From NCBI GenBank assembly GCA_013203525.1, contig JABMQB010000631.1, forward strand, positions 1-13,779: a stretch of DNA of 13,779 nt, given 5' to 3'. Shown one piece after another: positions 1 to 6,742 of this stretch. How positions within the stretch are numbered: the stretch's first letter is position 1; every line of letters starts with the position of its first letter. The DNA is from Mariniphaga sp. GTDB lineage: Bacteria; Bacteroidota; Bacteroidia; Bacteroidales; Prolixibacteraceae. Below the pieces are notes generated by a model. The model did not search any database. It was not told the DNA's origin and saw nothing but the letters and a program-made list of their open reading frames with translations. Made by a program: the position numbers and the translations under genes.

Positions 1-227
1 CTATTATACGCGCTATCAGGTGATTAGCTATATTACTCTGAAAACCAGCTATTTAAAAAAAAATAAGTTTTTTCATTTTTTAAATACCTGATAAAGAATT
101 TAATAGAATAGAAATGAAAAAGTCAAGGCCAAAATGATTTTTTTTTATAGTTTTTTTTAACAACTTTTGTTCTGGGAAACCATTAGGGAATTTTTTTTGT
201 CGAACCTCTTAATCCTGCTTAAAAAAA
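1..227. other. A+T-rich region upstream of dnaA, nested inverted repeats
   Basis: I see no gene here. Two nested inverted repeats are visible. The outer one is TATCAGGT (14-21) against ACCTGATA (86-93). The inner one is TATTTAAAAAA (50-60) against TTTTTTAAATA (76-86), with a 15-base spacer. Long A and T runs follow up to the dnaA start. I looked for DnaA boxes of the TTATNCACA type on both strands and found none, so an origin cannot be claimed from sequence alone. The inner repeat has no G or C in its stem, so it is a weak terminator candidate; a DNA-unwinding element or chance in A+T-rich DNA are alternatives. A -7-like element (AACTTTTG, one mismatch to TAnnTTTG) lies at about 163-170. Confidence 0.4.
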
Positions 228-1655
228 ATGAGTAAAGAGCATTGGATTGTATGGGAAAAGTGTCTTAATATTATAAGAGACAATGTACCATCAAGTAGTT
301 ATAAAACATGGTTTGAACCGATTGAACCGGTCAAACTGGAAGAAAGAGTACTAACCATACAAGTGCCAAGTGCATTCTTTTATGAATACCTTGAGGAACA
401 ATTTATTGACATATTAAGAAAGACATTGCGCAAAGTACTTGGTGTTGGTGCTAAGTTGGAATATAATGTCGTTATTGGAAACAATAAAAAGGAATCTCCA
501 TATACAGTAAAATACCCTACCGTAAGCAGTAGCAAATTAGAGAACAAACCATTGTCAATACCTTTAAGATCTGATGAAAAAGCTTCAATAAAGAATCCTT
601 TTATTATTCCCGGAATTCAAAAATTACATATCGATCCTCAACTAAAACCTGACAATACCTTTGAAAATTTTGTTGAAGGAGATTGCAACCGCCTTGCACG
701 AAGTGCTGGTTATGCTGTTGCTCAAAATCCCGGTGGAACAGCTTTCAATCCACTTATGATTTATGGTAATTCAGGTTTGGGAAAAACGCATCTTGCCCAG
801 GCAATTGGAATTGAAGCGAAAGAAAAATTCCCTGATAAAGTTGTATTATATGTAAATGCCAATAAATTTCAGACACAATTTACAGAAGCCACCAGGAACA
901 ATAATCGTAATGATTTCCTGAATTTTTATCAAATGATAGATATTCTTATCCTGGATGATGTTCATGAGTTTGCAGGAAAAGAAAAAACACAAGAAACATT
1001 TTTTCATATATTCAACCAGTTGCATCAATCAGGAAAACAATTAATACTTACTTCAGACAAACCACCCATCGAATTAAAAGGAATGGAACAAAGGTTGTTA
1101 TCGCGTTTTAAATGGGGTTTAACAGCTGACTTAATTGTGCCTGATTTTGAAACAAGGATGAAAATACTTCGTCGAAAAGTTTATAAAGATGGATTAGTAT
1201 TAGAAGATGAAGTTCTGGAATATATTGCTTCGCATATCAGTAATAACGTAAGAGAACTCGAAGGCGCTCTTGTGTCATTACTTGCTCAATCGATGTTGAA
1301 TAAAAAAGAAATCACACTTGACCTTGCAAGTAAGTTAATTAATAAACTTGTTAAAAATTCAAAACGCGAATTATCAATAGAATATATTTCTAAAGTTGTT
1401 TGCGACTATTTTAACATGCCGGTTGAATCATTACAAGCAAAAACCAGGAAAAGAGAAATTGTTCAAGCCAGGCAAATTGCCATGTTTTTCTCAAAAAGCC
1501 TTACAAAATATTCATTGGCAAGTATTGGTGCTCAAATCGGGAATAAAGACCATGCAACAGTTCTGCATGCATGTAAAACCGTAACAAACTTAAAGGATAC
1601 AGATAAGAATTTCAGGCAATTTGTCGAGGATATAGAAAAGAAATTAAAAATGTAA
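228..1655 (+). CDS. dnaA: Chromosomal replication initiator protein DnaA
   Basis: DnaA is the AAA+ ATPase that binds DnaA boxes at oriC, melts the origin and recruits the replicative helicase. All four domains are visible in 475 residues. Domain I is at about 1-85, with the typical W and SYKTWF region near 25-29, followed by a variable linker at about 86-135. The AAA+ core has Walker A GNSGLGKT at 180-187, Walker B LILDDVH at 240-246 and an arginine-finger region SRFKWGL around 292-298. The DNA-binding domain IV spans about 380-475 and contains the DnaA signature GNKDHATVLHACK at 438-450. Length is normal for the family. The ATG follows an A-run with no Shine-Dalgarno sequence, which is usual in Bacteroidota. 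A strong terminator lies 5 bases after the stop codon, so dnaA appears to be transcribed as its own unit. Confidence 0.98.
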   Translation: MSKEHWIVWEKCLNIIRDNVPSSSYKTWFEPIEPVKLEERVLTIQVPSAFFYEYLEEQFIDILRKTLRKVLGVGAKLEYNVVIGNNKKESPYTVKYPTVSSSKLENKPLSIPLRSDEKASIKNPFIIPGIQKLHIDPQLKPDNTFENFVEGDCNRLARSAGYAVAQNPGGTAFNPLMIYGNSGLGKTHLAQAIGIEAKEKFPDKVVLYVNANKFQTQFTEATRNNNRNDFLNFYQMIDILILDDVHEFAGKEKTQETFFHIFNQLHQSGKQLILTSDKPPIELKGMEQRLLSRFKWGLTADLIVPDFETRMKILRRKVYKDGLVLEDEVLEYIASHISNNVRELEGALVSLLAQSMLNKKEITLDLASKLINKLVKNSKRELSIEYISKVVCDYFNMPVESLQAKTRKREIVQARQIAMFFSKSLTKYSLASIGAQIGNKDHATVLHACKTVTNLKDTDKNFRQFVEDIEKKLKM

Positions 1656-1660
1656 GTAAT

Positions 1661-1688
1661 AAGCAGGTTTAAAACCTGCTTTTTTTTT
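1661..1688 (+). terminator. Intrinsic terminator after dnaA
   Basis: AAGCAGGT (1661-1668) pairs with ACCTGCTT (1674-1681) around a TTAAA loop, and the T-run continues to 1688. This is a textbook rho-independent terminator 5 bases past the dnaA stop codon. It ends only 15 bases before the next gene's ATG (1704), so downstream expression needs read-through or a promoter inside the 3' end of dnaA. Confidence 0.9.
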
Positions 1689-1703
1689 GAATTTTTGAGG
1701 CGT

Positions 1704-2567
1704 ATGATTTACCTTGCATTAAGCATTATTTTTGCTACTTCAATATACATCACATTCAAGTTATCAGAACAATTTTCATGCAACCTATTTAGTATTATTA
1801 TCTACAATTATCTTACAGCCAGCATCCTTGGATTTGGGTTCCTTTTAAATTTTAAAATCGCTAATTCGCTGTTATATCACCCCTGGACCTACATCGCAAT
1901 TCTGGTTGGCCTGCTTTTTACAGGAATGTTTTTTATTATTGGCTTATCCTCAAGAAAGGCAGGAATTGCAATTACAACAGTTGCAAGTAAAATGTCAATG
2001 GTAATTCCGGTATTGTTTTCAATATTTTATTTTTCAGAAGAAATATTCTTAATAAAATCAATAGGCCTTTTTTTAGCAGTTGTTGCTGTTTTTCTTTCCC
2101 TCTACAAAAAAGGTAAAAATAATTTCAAAAGCCTCATTTTTGTTTTACCCATTGTCATTTTTTTTGGAACTGGCATTATCGACACTTTAGTCAAATTTGC
2201 TCAACATCTGAAAATTCCGGAAAACGAGACCCCTGAATTTACATCATTGGTATTTTTAGTTGCTTTGATTTCAGGAATAATTGCTGCCATATTTAAAAAA
2301 ATACCATTTAAAAATTTCATACATACCCCTACCCTTTTGTTTGGAATATTGCTGGGTATTTCAAATTTCGGATCACTGTTTTTTTTAATTAAAGCTCTTA
2401 ATTTAAGCAAGCTTGATAGTTCAATCGTATTTGCCATTATTAATATGGTAATAGTAGTTTTATCATTAATAACCGGATATTTTCTATTTAAAGAAAAACT
2501 AAGCAAAATAAATTTACTTGGAATATTTCTTGCATTTTTAAGCCTTTATTTAATTTCATATTCTTAA
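1704..2567 (+). CDS. EamA/DMT-family membrane transporter
   Basis: A 287-residue hydrophobic protein with about ten predicted membrane segments, at roughly 1-18, 29-48, 62-84, 88-110, 115-134, 144-163, 180-200, 212-232, 240-262 and 268-287. This is the duplicated five-plus-five layout of the drug/metabolite transporter superfamily. The end of the second repeat, FKEKLSKINLLGIFLAF, fits the usual EamA C-terminal signature (a glutamate after helix 9, then a final GxxL helix). Substrate cannot be told from sequence. I chose the ATG at 1704 over a TTG at 1695, because the TTG version only adds a short charged stretch next to the terminator. Its stop codon abuts the ATG of the following yigZ-like gene, so the two are probably translationally coupled. 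Confidence 0.85.
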   Translation: MIYLALSIIFATSIYITFKLSEQFSCNLFSIIIYNYLTASILGFGFLLNFKIANSLLYHPWTYIAILVGLLFTGMFFIIGLSSRKAGIAITTVASKMSMVIPVLFSIFYFSEEIFLIKSIGLFLAVVAVFLSLYKKGKNNFKSLIFVLPIVIFFGTGIIDTLVKFAQHLKIPENETPEFTSLVFLVALISGIIAAIFKKIPFKNFIHTPTLLFGILLGISNFGSLFFLIKALNLSKLDSSIVFAIINMVIVVLSLITGYFLFKEKLSKINLLGIFLAFLSLYLISYS

Positions 2568-3170
2568 ATGAAAGATACCTATAAAACAATAGTATTAGAG
2601 TCCAAAGGTATTTTTAAGGATAAAGGAAGTAAGTTTATTTCCTATGCATATCCGGTAAAAAATGAAGATCAGATTAAGGCAATACTCGCAGAATTAAAAA
2701 AGGAGCACCATAGCGCACGGCACCATTGTTATGCCTGGCGCTTAGGAACTGAAGAAATCAGATTTCGGGCTAACGATGATGGCGAACCTTCGTCAACTGC
2801 AGGAAAACCAATACTTGGTCAATTATTAAGCAACAAATTAACAAATATATTGATTGTAGTAATCAGGTATTTTGGTGGAACTTTGCTGGGAGTCAGCGGA
2901 CTTATAAATGCATATAAAAATGCTGCAACCGATGCCATTAAAAATAATAAGGTAGTAGAAAAGAAAATAGAATCATTGTTTGAAATAAAGTTTACTTATA
3001 ATGAATTGAATGAAGTAATGCAATTAATTAAGAATGAAGGCTTAAATCAAATAAAAACCGATTTTAAAGAAACATGCATTATCAGGTTTGCGGTTAGAAA
3101 ATCGGATGCAATCCGAATTGAAAAACTATTTAAAGCTATCTACAGGGTTAATATAACTTCATTAAACTGA
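2568..3170 (+). CDS. yigZ: YigZ/IMPACT family protein
   Basis: A 200-residue protein of the conserved YigZ/IMPACT (UPF0029) family. Bacterial members have an N-terminal IMPACT domain and a small C-terminal ferredoxin-like domain (DUF1949). Diagnostic motifs are HHSARHHCYAW at about 47-57, DDGEPSSTAGKPIL at about 70-83 and VVIRYFGGTLLGVSGL at about 97-112. The C-terminal domain covers about 135-200. The biochemical role of bacterial YigZ is not well defined; the eukaryotic relative IMPACT modulates translational control through GCN1. The start codon directly follows the stop codon of the upstream transporter (TAA then ATG with no gap), which also supports the start choice. I see no convincing terminator downstream. 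Confidence 0.93.
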   Translation: MKDTYKTIVLESKGIFKDKGSKFISYAYPVKNEDQIKAILAELKKEHHSARHHCYAWRLGTEEIRFRANDDGEPSSTAGKPILGQLLSNKLTNILIVVIRYFGGTLLGVSGLINAYKNAATDAIKNNKVVEKKIESLFEIKFTYNELNEVMQLIKNEGLNQIKTDFKETCIIRFAVRKSDAIRIEKLFKAIYRVNITSLN

Positions 3171-3238
3171 TTAATCTCATGTTAATAATTTGCTAATAAC
3201 TAACAGGACTAAAATATGCAAATAATATCTGGTTAAAT

Positions 3239-3246
3239 TAATTTTG
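3239..3246 (+). promoter_or_regulatory. Candidate -7 promoter element for the pyr leader
   Basis: TAATTTTG matches the Bacteroidota -7 consensus TAnnTTTG exactly. No clean TTTG -33 element is seen about 20 bases upstream; the nearest TTTG, at 3189-3192, is too far away. Initiation would be expected roughly 4-8 bases downstream, very close to the leader ATG at 3255. The call rests on the -7 motif and on its position ahead of the leader and attenuator. Confidence 0.5.
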
Positions 3247-3254
3247 AAATCATT

Positions 3255-3395
3255 ATGAAATGCCACTTAGACCTTAATTTCCTATCAAGATGTGGAAGAT
3301 CACATCTAAAAATTTTTCCCGTTTCCCTGCATTTCATTGATAATTATTTGAACAATATAATAGTTCAACTATTTCGAAAAAGAAACACTTTTTGA
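3255..3395 (+). CDS. Putative pyr leader peptide (46 aa)
   Basis: An open frame of 46 codons running from an ATG just downstream of the promoter candidate to a TGA at 3393-3395, seven bases before the terminator hairpin ahead of pyrB. The peptide begins MKCHLDLNFLSRCGRS and has a central stretch LKIFPVSLHFID encoded by a pyrimidine-rich segment. It has no signal peptide and I recognise no domain. The reason to call it is position. In E. coli a 44-codon leader (pyrL) upstream of pyrBI is translated so that the ribosome blocks the attenuator when UTP is low. A ribosome finishing this frame would cover the first bases of the 5' arm of the hairpin. Whether the frame is translated is inferred. Confidence 0.5.
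   Translation: MKCHLDLNFLSRCGRSHLKIFPVSLHFIDNYLNNIIVQLFRKRNTF
3288..3328 (+). promoter_or_regulatory. Candidate RNA pause hairpin and U-rich tract in the pyr leader
   Basis: AGATGTG (3288-3294) and CACATCT (3301-3307) form a perfect 7-bp stem around a six-base loop. It is followed by AAAAA and then a 16-base segment with 15 pyrimidines (3313-3328), TTTTTCCCGTTTCCCT. A hairpin followed by a U-rich tract inside a leader ORF is the arrangement at which RNA polymerase pauses in a UTP-dependent way in the E. coli pyrBI leader. The structure is visible; UTP-dependent pausing here is inference. Confidence 0.5.
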
Positions 3396-3402
3396 AATTA
3401 TT

Positions 3403-3442
3403 AAAACCAATATTTACCAATTGTAAATGTTGGTTTTTTTTT
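3403..3442 (+). terminator. Attenuator terminator ahead of pyrB
   Basis: The arms 3403-3417 (AAAACCAATATTTAC) and 3423-3437 (GTAAATGTTGGTTTT) form a 15-bp stem with one T-G wobble and a five-base loop. Uninterrupted T continues to 3442. It lies downstream of the promoter candidate and leader ORF and ends 24 bases before the pyrB ATG. That position fits an attenuator controlling read-through into pyrBI, not a terminator for yigZ, whose stop codon is more than 230 bases upstream. Confidence 0.85.
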
Positions 3443-3466
3443 AGGCAAAAGGAAAACATAGTAAGA

Positions 3467-4378
3467 ATGAAAAAAAAGGATTTAATATCAATCACTGATT
3501 ATACCAAGGAGGAATACCTTCGTATTATGGAATTGGCCAGGGAATTTGAGAATGAGCCAAACCAGGATGTGTTAAAAGGAAAAGTTGTTGCTTCACTGTT
3601 TTTTGAACCATCGACACGAACAAGGCTAAGTTTTGAAACAGCAATCAGCCGATTAGGAGGAAGGATAGTTGGTTTTGCAGATCCTGATAGTTCAAGTGCT
3701 ACAAAAGGAGAAACACTGCACGATACTATAAAAATGGTGAGCAATTATGCCGACCTGATTGTAATGCGCCACCCCTTGGAAGGTGCTGCCCGCTATGCTG
3801 CCGAAGTATCAAGTGTTCCGGTTCTAAACGCCGGCGACGGTGCAAACCAGCATCCTACGCAGACATTGCTTGATATGTACTCAATTCTAAAAACTCAAAA
3901 AACTTTTGATAACCTGAATATTTTTATGGTTGGCGACCTAAAATATGGAAGGACTGTGCATTCACTATTACAAGCAATGTCGGAATTTGAGAATCCGATT
4001 TTTAATTTTATTGCTCCTGAAGTTCTGCGAATGCCTGAAACATATAAATTACATCTGAAAGATAAGGGTATAAAGTATTTTGAGCATGAAGAATTTACTG
4101 ATATAATTAACGAAGCGGATATTATCTATATGACCAGGGTTCAGAAGGAACGTTTTTCCGACCCGATTGAATATGAAAAAGTAAAGAACATATATATATT
4201 ACAGAATTCGATGCTAAAAAATACAAAATCCAATGTACGGGTATTACACCCCCTGCCACGTGTTAACGAAATAAGCACCGATGTCGATAAAAATGAAAAA
4301 GCTTACTATTTCGAGCAGGCCCGCAACGGCGTATTTACACGACAGGCTATTATTGCACATACTATGAACCTTAAATAA
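3467..4378 (+). CDS. pyrB: Aspartate carbamoyltransferase, catalytic subunit
   Basis: Catalyses carbamoyl phosphate + L-aspartate to N-carbamoyl-L-aspartate, the committed step of de novo pyrimidine synthesis. With the ATG at 3467 it has 303 residues, close to E. coli PyrB (311). Active-site motifs are all present: FFEPSTRTR (45-53) for carbamoyl phosphate, a lysine at 80 equivalent to E. coli Lys84, HPLEGAARY (102-110), HPTQ (129-132), VGDLKYGRTVHSL (155-167), TRVQKER (223-229) and HPLPR (261-265). An in-frame TTG at 3392 would add 25 residues, but that extension is encoded by the terminator hairpin and has no counterpart in the family, so I rejected it. pyrI follows after eight bases, indicating the E. 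coli-like PyrB-PyrI allosteric holoenzyme. Control is probably through the upstream attenuator. Confidence 0.97.
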   Translation: MKKKDLISITDYTKEEYLRIMELAREFENEPNQDVLKGKVVASLFFEPSTRTRLSFETAISRLGGRIVGFADPDSSSATKGETLHDTIKMVSNYADLIVMRHPLEGAARYAAEVSSVPVLNAGDGANQHPTQTLLDMYSILKTQKTFDNLNIFMVGDLKYGRTVHSLLQAMSEFENPIFNFIAPEVLRMPETYKLHLKDKGIKYFEHEEFTDIINEADIIYMTRVQKERFSDPIEYEKVKNIYILQNSMLKNTKSNVRVLHPLPRVNEISTDVDKNEKAYYFEQARNGVFTRQAIIAHTMNLK

Positions 4379-4386
4379 TTGAAGAC

Positions 4387-4857
4387 ATGGATGATAATAT
4401 GAAAAAGAAATTAAAGCTGAAAGTCAGTGCAATTAATAATGGAACTGTAATTGATCATATTCCTGCAACCAGCTTATTTAAGGTTATAACTATTTTAGGG
4501 CTTGATAAAATTACAAACCAGATTACATTCGGAACAAACCTCGACAGTGGAAAATTAGGACATAAAGCAATTATCAAAGTTTCGGACAAATATTTTGAAG
4601 ATGATGAGATTAATAAAATAGCGTTAATTGCACCACATGCCAAATTAAATATCATCAAGGATTATGAGGTTGTTGAAAAAAAGGTTGTTGAGATACCTGA
4701 TAAAATAAAAGGTATTGTAAAATGTTTTAATCCAAAATGCATAACAAATAACGAAGCAATTACAACATGTTTCAAGGTAATATCAAAAGAACCAATTGCC
4801 TTGAAATGCAGATACTGTGAAAAAATTACAAATGAGGAGCAAATCTCAATGAGATAA
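4387..4857 (+). CDS. pyrI: Aspartate carbamoyltransferase, regulatory subunit
   Basis: PyrI binds the allosteric effectors CTP, UTP and ATP in its N-terminal domain and docks to PyrB through a C-terminal zinc domain. The 156-residue protein has the conserved GTVIDHIPA segment (19-27), the effector-domain LNIIKDYEV region (87-95), and the zinc ligands C113-x4-C118 and C141-x2-C144. The spacing matches E. coli PyrI (109, 114, 138, 141). The ATG at 4387 is used; an in-frame ATG at 4399 is equally possible and would shorten it by four residues. It lies eight bases after pyrB, so the two are cotranscribed. No good intrinsic terminator is visible between its end and the convergent gene that ends at 4977. 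Confidence 0.97.
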   Translation: MDDNMKKKLKLKVSAINNGTVIDHIPATSLFKVITILGLDKITNQITFGTNLDSGKLGHKAIIKVSDKYFEDDEINKIALIAPHAKLNIIKDYEVVEKKVVEIPDKIKGIVKCFNPKCITNNEAITTCFKVISKEPIALKCRYCEKITNEEQISMR

Positions 4858-4976
4858 GAAAAAGGCCAATAGAATAAGAATACTTTTAATTTGATTCATA
4901 ATGTTGGCAATTAGATTTTTAGTATTTTGTTTTTAATTCTTTGAAACTATTTTAACATCAAAAGAATATCAATCCA

Positions 4977-6635
4977 TTACTGAACCGGAGTAAGTTTTCC
5001 ATGTAACTCTGTTGATTTATTATCCGGATTAATTATCACCACAAAGTCATATTTAACTGCTTTCTCAAAAAGTTTTTCGCATGTCAGATTAACTGTTGTT
5101 TTTTCATAGGGTTTAAGTTTTGGTATTTTACCCATTGAAACTTCAATTTCCTTTTCATCTTTGGTATATACTATTTTTAACTTTACTGGTTTAGAAACCA
5201 CTTGTCCAAAATTTTGAACTTCAACTTTTAGGTCAAATCCGTTTTCGTTAGGCTTCATTTCGGGCAATCGTGCTGAAAGGATTGGTTCAATAAAATGAAT
5301 TCCCGGCAAACGTGCATATCCAAAAAGAAGTTTCCCATTACAGGTTTTACCCAATAATTTTGCGGCAAATTCATCTTCCGCGAACTTGTTTCCGGTTGCA
5401 TCAAAAGTTACAATTAAATCATTTCCTGATTGTTCTGTTTTAAGTACACTACCTCCATTTCCGTAATTTACTTCTTCAGGATCGCCAAATCGTAAAGAAT
5501 TTATATCGATGTCTTCATGTGGATTAAAACCCGGTTCGGCAACAATTTTAACTTTGATTGTTTTTGTAGTTGAAGAAATTTGTTTTTTGTCGAAAATAGT
5601 TAGCAAACGCCCAACTGTTACAGGAATTCCAATATTTTTCGAACTATGGTTATCACTGCTTTTATCTTCTCTTTTAGCAATATCAATTACAGCAAAATTT
5701 GCCTGAGTTGCTCGTCCGTATTGATCTTGTAATACTTTTATACGTTCATATTTAAACCAATCTTCAACGTTTCCATCTAAATGTTTTGCAACCCCAGGCA
5801 AGTATGCTTCGCCAGATTCAGTTTTCCAGTTAATGCCATCTTTTGACCGTAAATAATATGCAATCCGGCCACGCCAGTCATTTACAACCAGATTGTATTG
5901 AATGTTATCACGCCAGACTACAGGATCCTCAAAATTTCCCTGAATGGGTGGATAAGCCCTTGTTTCAGTCACCTGATTATATGAAGAAATTCCTGTTTCG
6001 CTGAACCATACACCGCCGCCACGGCAGACCATTAAATATGAGCCATCTTCACGCTGAGCAAAGGTAAGGTTCGATAAGCCCTCAATAATCCGCCGATCGC
6101 GGTTTAGAAATTCGAACTTATTATATTCCCATGGTCCGTTGTAATCATTAGCAATATAATATCCATCAATAACATAGATTACATATTTTCCATCATTTAA
6201 TACAAAAGCTTCCTGATTGTGTCCTTTCCCAATAGTATCCTTAACAACAAATGGTCCGTACGAATTATCAGAGACAGCATGAAAAACTGCTGAATTAGGC
6301 CATGTGGCGTGCCCCCTTGGTGAATTTTCGAGCCAACCACATAAAAAGAAATGATATTTTCCATCGTCTCCTAATTTAATATTACCACCCCAAAATGACC
6401 ACTTTTTACTTTCAATACCATTATCGATATAACGGGGAAGGACATTTTCGGCACCCCAGGTGTTGCTTGTTAATTTACCTAGTTCGGGCATTGGCAGAAA
6501 CCGGTCCATAAACCTGCCACCATAAACTAAATTCTCCCATTCTGCCGGTCGTGGCCGATCAGTAATTTGAGCATTAGAAATTGTTACGACACAAAAAAAT
6601 GAGGTTAAAATATAAACCAGTATTTTTAATTTCAT
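4977..6635 (-). CDS. Secreted beta-propeller glycosidase-like protein with CARDB-like C-terminus
   Basis: A 552-residue protein with a cleavable signal peptide (about 1-22, ending SNA before QITD). Residues about 75-325 have repeated blade-like motifs (WGGNIKLGDDGKYHFFLCGW at 82-101, GNFEDPVVWRDN at 233-244, YYLRSKDGINW at 260-270). These are typical of five-bladed propeller enzymes of the GH43/GH32/GH117 type, with EDP around 236-238 as a possible active-site acid region. A beta-rich segment at about 340-450 follows. Residues about 452-545 resemble a CARDB-type adhesion fold (EVQNFGQVVSKPVKLKIVY at 472-490). I cannot assign a CAZy family. It is the last gene of the sugar cluster, 107 bases after the GH43-like gene, with AAAGGA about nine bases before the ATG. 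An exo-acting hydrolase on an algal or plant glycan is inferred from context. Confidence 0.65.
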   Translation of the reverse strand: MKLKILVYILTSFFCVVTISNAQITDRPRPAEWENLVYGGRFMDRFLPMPELGKLTSNTWGAENVLPRYIDNGIESKKWSFWGGNIKLGDDGKYHFFLCGWLENSPRGHATWPNSAVFHAVSDNSYGPFVVKDTIGKGHNQEAFVLNDGKYVIYVIDGYYIANDYNGPWEYNKFEFLNRDRRIIEGLSNLTFAQREDGSYLMVCRGGGVWFSETGISSYNQVTETRAYPPIQGNFEDPVVWRDNIQYNLVVNDWRGRIAYYLRSKDGINWKTESGEAYLPGVAKHLDGNVEDWFKYERIKVLQDQYGRATQANFAVIDIAKREDKSSDNHSSKNIGIPVTVGRLLTIFDKKQISSTTKTIKVKIVAEPGFNPHEDIDINSLRFGDPEEVNYGNGGSVLKTEQSGNDLIVTFDATGNKFAEDEFAAKLLGKTCNGKLLFGYARLPGIHFIEPILSARLPEMKPNENGFDLKVEVQNFGQVVSKPVKLKIVYTKDEKEIEVSMGKIPKLKPYEKTTVNLTCEKLFEKAVKYDFVVIINPDNKSTELHGKLTPVQ

Positions 6636-6742
6636 TTTATGTTTCCTTTAAAATTTAATCCTTTTTTCAACTTGTTTTAACCATTCCCGATTGGTGTGAA
6701 TTAATTCTCATACTCATTTCATATTAATAGAATTTAGACAAT

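Noticed and set aside
2201..2506. 101-codon open frame antisense to the EamA transporter
   Set aside because: Mirror of a hydrophobic coding region, with no protein-like motifs and no start signals.
3392..3466. In-frame TTG start extending PyrB by 25 residues
   Set aside because: The extension is encoded by the terminator hairpin and its T-run, has no PyrB counterpart, and the ATG at 3467 gives the normal family length.
3506..3512. Perfect Shine-Dalgarno-like AAGGAGG
   Set aside because: It lies inside the conserved N-terminal coding part of pyrB with no suitable start after it, and Bacteroidota rarely depend on such sites.
4937..4967. Possible hairpin between the convergent pyrI and propeller genes
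   Set aside because: The stem (ATTCTTTGA against TCAAAAGAAT) is A+T-rich with a bulge and no T-run on either strand, so it is not a supportable terminator.
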